Origin: Nymphaea colorata
Taxonomy: Eukaryota; Streptophyta; Magnoliopsida; Nymphaeales; Nymphaeaceae
Assembly (NCBI RefSeq): GCF_008831285.2
Contig: NC_045146.1
Span: 19,299,289-19,363,288 of the forward strand
Length of the DNA: 64,000 nt
Direction of reading: 5' to 3'
Below the pieces are notes generated by a model that saw only the letters and a program-made list of their open reading frames with translations, did not search any database and was not told the DNA's origin. The translations under genes and the position numbers were made by a program. Of this stretch, positions 39,001-51,000 are shown in pieces. Numbering within the stretch: the first letter of the stretch is position 1; each line of letters starts with the position of its first letter.

Positions 39001-42000
39001 TATTGAAGGTTTAACACTGATGTGTCTCACTTATAGCTGTATGACATACCTTTCTGGCCATCATAGGCCTATCAACAATCAGTGCCATATCGCCAGTCTT
39101 CTATAGCAGGACTAGGACCAAGGACCCCATGAAATGGTCATGGGTGCACAAGCCGAACAAAGTTGTCAGCATGTATTGAGAACCATGTTCAGTTGATAAG
39201 AATGAGAAGTAGCTTCTTCAATTGAACTGATCCCTTTAATTCTTCATGCCCACAGCATATCGTAAGCTACATTCCCATTTCACTTTCTTTGTCAAGGTAG
39301 AATTCTCTAGTTCAGAGCGACAGTAACACAAGGGAGACTCTAATTCAAAAGGACAGCCAGGGGACAACTATTTGAAAGCATGAAAGTGAACGAGACAACA
39401 AACTCACAATGTGATGGAGACCTGGATGCACTAGAACAAAGAAGATAAAAAGGAAAAAACAGCAACTAACATATGTGAAGAACATAGACAGCACACCTTT
39501 TTCACAGAAGGAACTCACAGCACAGATGGATGCAATGATGTAGAGTCTCACAATGAACATAAAAAATCTCACGATTATTAAAGAAGAAACAACTATTAAG
39601 ACTTCCCAAGACGCATTAATATTTATGTGCCACAGAAAAGCAACAGGAAAAGAAAGAAAATATTACCACTCTCATATCATATTTATCTCCAACAACCAAA
39701 CAACGTTTGTACCCCTCTAATGCCAAGTTCAAGAAATTATCCCTGTCATCCTGTTAAAAGGAATAGAAGGAATGCTTTACAATATCACAATAACTTGATT
39801 TGCACATGGAAAAGAAATATAGCACATTTTAGGAAGTAGAGCAACAGTCACAGACCCCTTTTGACTCAAAAAAGAGAGAAAATCACATGCAAGATGGTAT
39901 AAACAGCATTTAAGATTGCTACATCAAGAAACTAATGAATTAAAATCCCTAATTACACCAAATATTTAACAGAAAAAACGTCAAAACAATTGTACAATGC
40001 ATGTGAAGCAAGAATACCAGAAGGAACATGAACAATGTGGGTTTACAGCAGGGTCATTTAAAAGCCAAGAACTACGTTGTAAATCTAATAAAAAGTCGGT
40101 ACATCTGGAGAGGTTAAGCCAATAACCACTCAGACACTATCATTTTTTCTTCAATGATCATCCTTTTTTTTTTTGTAAAAGAAATAAGGTATCACCTTTC
40201 TCTACCAAAACTAAATGCAAAGCCATAGCCACTACTACCCTGATCATAACCATATTTTTGAACAAGGGAGAGCGAGAAAGCGATCCTAAACATGTGCATT
40301 AGGCAACAAGCTTATCAATCAAATGGACTTGGAAATTGTCACACTAAAAGCAATTCATTTTAAAGTCAAAATCCCTTTTTTGCCTAGCCAATCTCACTAG
40401 CGCATTAGTCCTATTTGGGGAAACAGAATGAGGAATTTGATTGCACTATGATAATAAAAAGAGGAATGTCTTGAACTTCTTTATACACTGTGCCTTTCAC
40501 ACAAGGAGAGCTGGCCAAAGGAGGAATGTGAGGGGCCATGTACTTTTTTTTTTTCTTCCAGAAAATGAATATCCATTGTCATCTTGGAAGGCTAGGGGTT
40601 ATAGCCAATGGCACCAAAGCAGCGTTTGATCCAATGCTTTGTCCTTGTACTGAAAAAGGAAATAAATTTTTTTTCTTACAGAAATGGACAGAAGGGTTCC
40701 CCGGGATTTTTTTTCTTTGGATTTTGCGAATAATTTTTTGTATTCATTGACAAATCACAGATCGGAAGTGATAAGGAACTTTCAAATCAGTTTTGATTCT
40801 TCATCGGGTCCTTTCTCTTTGGAAATTCATTCATAGGGTCCTTGGAGAATCATTATAAGGCATCACTAAAAGAAGTATTATTCAATTTTCTTAGCTTTAC
40901 ATTTGGCCCAATGACACAAGTTGAAAAGCTTCCCCATGGCATGTAATCAATTTGAACTCTGGCATGAAATAACCTGACCCAGCCCAGTTTGTCAAAGAAA
41001 AATCTTTTGTTAGTCGACTAGGACAAACTACCGAAACAAGTCCCTCATTGTTTTACTACTCGACAAACTCTCTATGATGCCACCGTAAGTTTGAGGGGAA
41101 GTGCTGAGATTCATGTAGTTCAGTTACTTTTTATACATGTACATATATACATATACTTTCTTTTTCTTTTTCATGTTCTATAAATTTCTTATACATCTTT
41201 TATTTTGCTTCTATTTTTCTATCATTGAGAATGGTCTGATCATTGCCTCTGACCAGCTAGTCATTCAGCCATAGGGAATGGCCTAATGGCTGGCCTCAAT
41301 TCACTGTCCCGCATATGTTTGGGGCCTCCATCCCCTTTAAATTATTCACTTTTTGAGCAATTTCAAGATAAATGAAGCATTGAAGCTTACAACCTGTTTT
41401 TTATGCCATGTACAGCTTCTGTGAAGTGTCTTCTGCATTGAAAGTCCTCTTATGTTTTGAATCATTTTTTTCTAGAGATTCTTGATTTTGGGCCCATGAG
41501 GAGCTTGTCAAGTTGGATTTCTCTATATATTTCACATGTTCAATATTTTATCACAGAAATTTGTTTGTAATTCATAGTTTCTTGCCAACACACATAGAGA
41601 CTTTTGGCCTAGTTCATGTTATAAAGAACAAATGATAAGCATGTTAAGGTAGTAACGAACAATGAGAAACAACAGCATATGTCCGCACTAGTATGATTTT
41701 CTACGCACCTTCAATTTGTTGGCCTCCTCTGCGTCCATTGCAAGTTGTTTTTGCAAGTCTTGTATTTTTACTGAACAATCAATTTTTTCTCCCTAGTACA
41801 GAACAGACTAGGAACAATATGATGGAACCATAATATGGGAAAGAAGGTAAAAGATGCAAATAACAAAAGAACTTACCTTTGTCAGACTCTTTAGTCTTTT
41901 AATAAGAGCCTCCAACTCCTTAGCCTAGCATGAATCCATATATAATTTAGAAGTGCTTAAACAATGACATAAAAAAAAAAAATTGTATGGACACCTTATG

Positions 42001-45000
42001 CCTTCTTAGTCTCATAGCTGCTTGCCATTCGCTTGAGCAAAGCCTTTCTTCACAACCTCTAAATAAAGTATCAGCATAGTGGGCAAGCTGGAAATTAGCT
42101 TGACATTGTCGAGCCATGTTCTTCTCCTCGTTACAGGAATTAAGCTCACTGAGGTCAACAGCTCGCTTAAGGTATTGCTCCAAGATTGTTCTTGAGCTAC
42201 AATGATGGAAAATATACGTAAAGAAAACTCTTCAATCTTTTATGAAAAAAATTTTAATGAACAGTGAAAAAGCAAGGCCCAGATGGAGAAGACATCTAGC
42301 AAAACAGTCAGTCACAAGTTACTTGGTAGATCTGGTTTCTGCAAGCCACTTCCCAGTGAGACGAAATACATCACAAGCTTCATTCCTTAAATGATAATGC
42401 TGCAAGATATATCTAGCAAGATTAATAGCAAAATCATGTTGGCCTTGTGCACGTAGTAGTTTAGCCTCTTCCATCTGTCATGGTATTGGCAGACTCAAGT
42501 CAATCACATATAAAATGTGTATACACCATATAGCAATGCCTAAAGAAAGATCACAAACAACTGTGCTTGTTATACCCTTCCAAGAGAGCATATGTTTTGA
42601 CTTTCAGCTTCCAATTCTGCAGTAAGAACCTTAAACTCCTGCAGTGCTGAAGTTGCTAAGGAAAATCTACCACCCTGGAGCCAACATACATAACACATAA
42701 GTTGTAGTTAAAGCCAAAGGATCTGAACATGATCAAAACGAGTGTCACACAGCTACAACCTTGCGAAAAATGGAAGCAGATTGGAGAAGATGTTCCATTG
42801 TACTGCTCCGGCAATTCAAAATCTGCAACAGCACTCGTCTAAAAGATATAAATGGCTCAAGTAGGTCTTGATGCAGCTGTGTTTGCTTTACAATAAGTTT
42901 CCAATCCTTGTTCAGCCATTCCAACTGCAAAATCCACATACTAAATCAACAGGAGGTTTGTATTCGACTATTCGTACTTGTACAAAAGAAGTTAAAGCAC
43001 AAAGTGGTTCTTCTAATTGCCCAGGCATAAAAGTATCATAACACCAAATTTGAAACAAAAATGACAAAAACCTGTAGCTCCAAAAAAGTTACAAGACAGA
43101 GCTTTCTAATGAAATAATGGTCAAATGGACATGCCAAATAGATGCCATTTAACATGGCTCAAATGTGGGTGGCAAAACTTTCAAGATCAAACTGTTAGAA
43201 TGTATGTATTCCTATCTATATATATATATATATATATCTATATGTATGCATATTACATATATTAGTGTGCTAATATATGTCTTATATATATATAGTTTAG
43301 GGTACATAGGTCGTGTCTGTAATTTTCTCTTTTTTTTTTGGTACTTTTTCTTTTCTTTTGTTTTCACTATTTTTTATTATAAAAGGGGAGAACTAGCTGT
43401 TGGATCAGTCTCCAACGGCTAGATTTCTAGCCATTGGAGATGGCCCAACAGCCATCTCCCTCTTCCTCTCTTCCTTTCCTTCTACTATAAATAAGGGACT
43501 GTTGTCCCTTGTTTGTTCATGGCTTTTTAGCCTCTTCTTGTATATCTTGTTGGGTTTAATATATATGTTCTCTTTTCCTCAAGGTTGAGGTTTATTGTGT
43601 GTTACTTATTGAAGTTATTGGAAGCCACAAGAGTGTATCTCTTGAAGCACTTACCTTGTCAAGTTTTGGGCCTGATTTACATGGTATCAGAGCCCTGTTT
43701 TGGTTCTTTGACTTGCTGCCTTTCAAAGATTGAAGAATCAGCTCGTACTGTCCCTTTGGAGTTGTGAAGCACACCAAGTGTTCGATATATTGTTGGCTGC
43801 GGTTTGGTTCAAGAAGGTGCTGTTCTCCTTGCTGGTTCTTGGCAAGTATTTCTTGTGGGTTGAAGGTAATCGTCGTGACAGGTTTGAGCTTATCATATCA
43901 AGCTTCCGTGGCTGCTGAAATTGTGACTGTTGTTTTATTGTTGCTGTGATTTTTTTCACGTAGTGGTGCTTTCTTCACGTGGCAGTTGTAAGTGGACTTT
44001 CCTTGTTGACTGTGCTCAATGGATAACAAAGTCTCTTCTCTTCCATTTTCCAAACTTTCGTCAACAAACTATATCCAATGAGCTAGAACTATGGAACATT
44101 TCATTCGTAGAAAAAGCCTTTGGGGACTAGTTGATGGAACAAAAATTGAACCACAACTAGTCTTAACAAGAGTTGTTGATGGAAGGGTTGTAGAATTGGA
44201 TAGAATGGGAAAAGAGAAAGTTGTGGCTGAATATAATAAGAAATGGGAAGAATGGAGTGTAAGTCATCACAAGATTATCACATGGATATTGACTTGTGCT
44301 GACAATGCTACTAGTGGGCAGATTTCTAAATTAAATTCTGCCCAAGAAACTTGAGAATATCTAAAGAAAACTCATTCCATGAGATATGTTGCTTATATGC
44401 ATAATATTCAACTCAAGGTTCACAATCTTCAACAAGAAGATAGATCCATTAAAGATTATGTGGCTGAAATGGATCAATTGTATGATGAATTAAGCATCTT
44501 TGAACCACATTGGGTTGATGCACAAGATCTTATACTTAGAGAAAAGCAAATCCAATGTGACAAGTTTTATAAGTTTGTCATAGGCCTTAGACCCGAATTT
44601 GATGGTGTTAAAACCTCTTTCCTCCATCGGTCTAAAACATCATCTATGAATGAGGCTATTGTGAAACTTCAAATGGAAGAAAATCGACTTTGTCTTGATA
44701 GAGAGAAAGCCAACAATGTTCTTGCCACATCTAGGCCGGGGGCTAATCTTGTAATTTGTTATCTTACCCTAATTCTCATTTAACGTGAGAATAGGGCCGA
44801 CTATTGGAACAACGAACAGAATTTACTCTCTCTCACTTGCTCTCAACCTCTTCTCCTCTCCCTTCTTGCTTCCAGCAACAGAAAGAAAGATAATGAAGCA
44901 TACCAACTGAAATTTCTGATTTGCTTTTTTTTTTTTCACAACCTGACACTGTTGGTCAAGGTCAATGTGCCAGAATAGACACTTGAACCATGTGCCCTTT

Positions 45001-48000
45001 TGTTATAAAGAACATAACTTTTGAGGCTAAAACATATTTTGAAATTTCTACATAGTTAATTGTCAAACTTCTAGGAAGCCTAAAAAACCTGCATCATGCC
45101 AAGTGTTAAAGAGGGTTTTTGCAATATTAGAAAGTTAGAGAGTAGGTCTTTAAATATTTTCTTATACTTGTTGGACTGTTTTTGTAATTTCTGTACCACC
45201 AGCCCTAATCTCTTTAACTTGAGATTAGGGTTATGTTAATGAGGATTCTTTTGGGCTCTCTCTCTCTCATCGTAACATGGTATCAAAGCCTTCTCCGGAG
45301 TCTACAGCCAAGTGAGTTCTTCGGCGACCTCTTCCTCCCTCTTCTCATCGTGCATCTCTATTCCCTCTTATCACCCAATAAGGAGACGGTAAGAGAATAG
45401 AGGTTGGGTGAGCTGCGTGGAGAAGGGCCCGATCACGCCGATGTGGAAGGCGTGATCAGATTCCTAAGTGGATCTCGTGGATGTTACTGCTGTTCAGATT
45501 TTTACGTTGACCGTGAAGGGCTGAGTCAAACGTTGACGTGAGAAGCTGCCATTTGTGGAGTCAATCTGCCTGTTATGGATGAAGTTTGACGTGAGGAGCA
45601 GGATGATCTACAGATTGTGGATGTGAAACCTCAGATCGTGTGGAGCAGAGTTGATCTGCTGATCTTGGAGGCTGTTTTAGCCTTGTTCTTGTCGTGGATG
45701 GTGCGACTGAAAGCAGAGCAGCAACAGTCTGCTGTAATATGCAGAAATCAGCAGCAGTCTTTTGGAAGTTTGTACGTGGGCCAGCAACAATCTTCTGCAA
45801 TCAACAGTCTGCTGTAATATGCAGAAATCAGCAGTAGTCTCTCTGGTCGTGGATGCAGTTTCTGGCATGATCAGAGTATGTTGGTCGTGTGTGATGATTA
45901 GAACTTTGTTGCAGAATTGATATGCCATATGTGAAGTCATCGGCTGTTTATGTGGAGCAAAATTGTGTTGTGCTAGGTGTGTGTGTTGTCGTATGTGAGA
46001 CAAATAGAAGTGGAGCTGCTACAATCATCAGCTAAAAGTGGAGTAAACTGGTATCTTACCGTGATTTAGATCTAGTGATTACAAATCCCTATTTGTTGCC
46101 CATCCTATCAAATTTTTTTTTTCTCCTGCGGTGGTGCGTGAAGATACTTTTCTCCATTGTTGTTGCTACTGCGTCTTATACCTACATATATTGTGCGTCA
46201 AATTCTGTTTGGGAGTTTACTATGGCTGGAAATCCCGTCTCATATGGAAATCCCTCAAGGGCGACAAGATCTATAGTTGAGTCTTCTACTGCTCCTCCTA
46301 TATCCATGTCATATTCCCTTAACTTAAATAAGGATGAATATGATCTTGTTCTTGCTCAGAGATCTGCCTCTACATTTGCCAATACTGCTGTAATAGACTC
46401 AGCCCTCTCTGTTGGTGCTCCCACTGATAATATGATGTGGATGAAAGATTCTGGCGCCTCAAGGCACTGTTGTAATCAACCACAGAAGTTTTCATCATTA
46501 ATCAGATTCTCTACAGCACATGTCAGATTGGCTGATGGCAAGTTGTCTCCTATTTTGGGTAGCGGGGATATCTACCTCCCACACTTAGGCACTATTACAC
46601 ATGTGTCATATGCTCCTCAGTTTCCTGTTAATTTGTTATCTGTTAAGAAGCTGGCTATTAACTTACAGTGTAGAGTCATTTTTTATCCTGGTTTATGTTC
46701 TTTTCAGGACTTACCAACTGGGAAGATGATTGGTGGCGGTTATGAGCGTGAGGATCTCTACTTCCTGTCTGTCCCAATAGATGTTGATGCATCTTCACTC
46801 CCTTCGAGGACTCCTTCTTATGTGATGCTTGCCAATTAGGTTAGCATACACAAAGTAGCTTTCCTTCGAGTCAGAATCCTTCTAGTGAAAGTCTGTTTGA
46901 TCTCCTTCATATGGATGTGTGAGGTCCTAGTCGTGTTCCTTCTCGCTCGCGTTTTCGATATTATCTTGTTTTAGTTGATGATTTTACCAAAGTCAATTGG
47001 GTATTCTTGTTATGGGAAAGATCTGAAGTCATATGTATTATTCAAAAATTTGTCAACGAAATACAAACTCAGTTTGGCTTCCTTGTCAAAAATATTCGCA
47101 TTGATAATACTCTTGAATTCAAGTCTTCCATTCTACTTCAATTTTATGCCAATCATAGAATTCGACCTCAATTTACTTGTCCTCACACATCCCAACAAAA
47201 TGGTGTCGCCGAACGCAAACATCGGAAACTCCTAAATGTGGCTCGCACCCTCATGCTGCATTCTCACGTACCTGCCTACTTTTGGGGTGATGTTGTTCTT
47301 ACTGCATGCTATCTCATTAACAGATTACCCTCATCAACCATCCAAGAACGTATTCCCATTCAAATTTTATATCCAGATCGATCATTATTTCATATACCTC
47401 CCAAAGCATTGGATGGACCTGCTTTGCGCATATCCTAAGCCCAAACAAAAACATACTTGCTGCCCAAGCTGTCAAATGTGTATTCATTGGCTAATCTATT
47501 AATAAAAAGGGATATAAGTGTTTTGATCCTCAGACCAAGAAAGAGATTATCAATGCGAATGTTACATTCTTTTAGTCTCGTCCTTACTTTTCCCCTTCGA
47601 GTCCTTCTACGTTTGAGATGCCTGTATCTGTTCCTCTTCCTATTCCACCTGCGTCACTTGAGTCGATCCCTCTCTCTCAACCTATGTCCCGTGAACGTTT
47701 CCATGATCCTCCCATAGTTTACACTCGTCGTCTCGATCCTCCTCCCAACCGCCCACCAGAGTCTTCTCAAGAGGTAAGTTCCACAAATAAGACTAACTCA
47801 GGTATAAATGATGACCACTCCACAGATGATCTCCCTATTGCTATTTGCAAGGGCAAGCGACAGTGCACACTACATCCGATTTCTAATTCTGACTCTACTG
47901 ACTATCTGAGTACAAGTTTGGTGCAGTTTGATCGAGCTATGTCTAGTCACATTATCTCGTCTTCTCACCATCAAGTCATGTTAGATTCACGGTGGAGGCA

Positions 48001-51000
48001 AGCCATGCAGGAGGAAATGGATGCTCTTATATATCGAGAGACTTGAGACTTGGTGGATCCACCGATGCACTGTGATGTGGTTGGCTCCAAATGGTGTTTA
48101 CCATCAAGTATCATTCTGATGGCTCAGTTGAAAGGTTCAAAGCACGTCTTGTCGCAAAAGGATATACACAAACTTATGGAGTTGATTTCCTTGAAACCTT
48201 TTCGCCAGTGGCTCGATTGGGCACTATTCGACTGATTATATCTCTTGTTGTCCAGCGGGAATGGCCTCTATTTCAGCTAGATGTGAAAAATGTCTTTCTA
48301 TATGGTGATCTTCCTGAAACAGTCTATATGCAGCAACCACCGGGTTTTGAACGATAGGGGGAGCATGCTAAGGTATGCAAACTAAAGAAGGCCATTTATG
48401 GACTTAAACAGAGTCTCTGTGCTTGGTTCCATAAGCTGATTGAAGTTTTATCTAAATATGGATTTCGAAGATCCCAACTTGATCACTCATTGTTTATCAA
48501 GCGAGGCACATCTGGTATAGTGATATTGATTGTATATGTTGATATTGTTCTCACTGGGGAAAGTAATCAAGAGATAGCTCAGACAAAGGAGTTTCTACAG
48601 AAACACTTTGTCACAAAAGACCTTGGACAACTCCGTTATTTTCTTGGTATTGAGGTGGCTCGTAGTAGTAAAGGAGTTGTAGTGTCTCAAAAAAAATATG
48701 TGCTTGATCTTCTGCAGAAAACAGGTTTATTGGGGGCTAAACCTGCAACCTATGTGACACGAATACGACAATCTGGGTCACGTACCGGTGTCGACACTCC
48801 GACACGCGAATCCCGACACTTAGATACGGCAAGATACGTTTTGGATTGGATCTGGGTCAGACCCGATCCGAACCACTTTCATAACCCGATTTTTTGTTTT
48901 AACCCTCGATTTCGTTTACGCTTTACCCTCGACGGTCGACCTTTACCCTCCACTCCTTGCAGCAACAGCAGAGTTCGGCAACGGCGACAAGCTCCGTGGC
49001 GTCCGGCGGCAGCCGGCGACAGACAGGTAAGTGCTTTTTTTTTTCTTTTCGATATTAGAAGTTAGGGTTTCATGCTTCATTTGGGTTTTTTTCGTTTGGG
49101 TTTTTCTTGCCAATTTGGGGATGTTTTCGTTTGAAGATTAGACGGTTAATCCGTCGACCTTGATCCTATTCTTCAATGCTATGTGCAATGTTTTCTTTTT
49201 TTCTTTGATTTGGGGATTTGGGGATTTTGCCTATTGGGGATTTTGCCTTAGTGCTTGTAAGGTGGCCATTGCCAACAGTCACTAGAATGTGTCGGATGTT
49301 GCCTGCTCTCATTGAGGACAGTTTTACATTATCCAGAAATAAATCTGCATGTTTACAATTTGTTGTATTGTTCTATTTCATGTTATGTTTGTTTGAGACT
49401 TTCTTTCTTATGACTTATGAGATTGTAAGAGTGAATTATTAATTTAATGTTTTTTTTATTTTATTATCATTTTTAATTTTTTAGAATATAATATTCGCTG
49501 TGTCCGCATATCCTAAAATTTTGAAAATTGCCGTGTCCGCGTACCCGTACCCGTGTGACATAGCCTGCGACACTTCCCATGAATCCCCGTGTTCATATAC
49601 ATGATGATGAATCAGAGCCTTTTGACTCTAGATCTTACAGATCTCTGATAGGGAAACTGTTGTATTTGACGGTCACTCGCCCTGACATTAGCTTTGCTGT
49701 GAATAAGCTAAACCAATTCATGGAAAAACCTCGAAAGGTTCATTGGGATGCTGCTCTAATGATTGTCAGATACTTGAAATCAGCTCCGGGAAAAGGGTTA
49801 TGGTTTAAAAAAGGAGAAGATGTTGACATCGAAGCGTATAGTGATGCTGATTATGCAGGATCTGTAGACGACAGCAAGTCAACCACAGGTTTTGGTGTCT
49901 CTGTGGGAGGTAATCTTATTTCTTGGAGGAGCAAGAAGCAAAATGTGGTAGCTCGATCTAGTGTTGAGTCAGAATATAGGGATATGGCTCAAACTGCGGC
50001 TGAAATGTCATGGGTCAAATCAGTGCTTGTAGAGTAAGGAGTTTCGGTGAATCTCCCAATGAAGATGCATTGTGACAACAAGGCAGCGACCTATATTGCA
50101 AACAATCCTGTCTTTCATGAGAGGACGGAACACATTGAAGTGGATTGTCATTATGTTCGGGACCTAGTTCAAGAAGGAATTATTAGCACTATTCATGTTT
50201 CATTAGAAGATCAAGCAGCTGATATCTTCACCAAAGCTCTTTCCATAAGGTAGTGTTTGATGGCCAGAAATATGTTTCTGAAAACAAGTTTCCAGAAATA
50301 TATTTCTGGAATTGGTTTTTGAGAAATAAAATTCTAGATTTCCAAAACTATGTTGTGTTTGTTAATTTGGAATTATTTTTCTGAAAATAAATTTCTGCGT
50401 TTGATGACAAGAGAAGAAGAATCGGTGGAAATGGAAAAGCGCCGGCTTCCCTTCGTCCGCCTCCGCCTCCTTCCCTTTCTTCCTCCTCCCTCCTTCCGCC
50501 TCCGCCTCCTTCCCTTCTACCCTTTCTTCCTCCTCCCTCCTTCCTTCTTCTTCCTTCCTTTCTTCCTCCTCCACCTCCTTCCCTTCTTCTCTCCTTCCCC
50601 GTTCCTCCTTCCCCGTTCTTCCTTCCCCTTCCCCCTTTCTCCTTCCTCCTTCCACGTTCCTCCTTCCCCATTCCTCCTTCCCCTTTCTCCTTCCCCCTTT
50701 CTCCTTCCTCCTTCCCCTTTCTCCTTCCTCCTTCCCCGTTCCTCCTTCCCCCTTTCTCCGTTCCTCCTTCCCCTTCCTCCTTCCCCCTTTCTCCTTCCTC
50801 CTTCCTCCTTCCCCTTTCTCCTTCCCCCTTTCTCCTTCCTCCTTCCCCTTTCTCCTTCCCCCTTTCCCTTCTTCCCTTCTTCTCCTTCCTTCTTCCCTTC
50901 TTCCTCCTCCCTCCTTCCCTTCTTCTTTCCTCCCTCCTCCTCCCTTCTTCCCTTCTTCTTTCCTCCCTCCTCCTCCCTTCTTCTTCCTCCTCCCTCCTTC

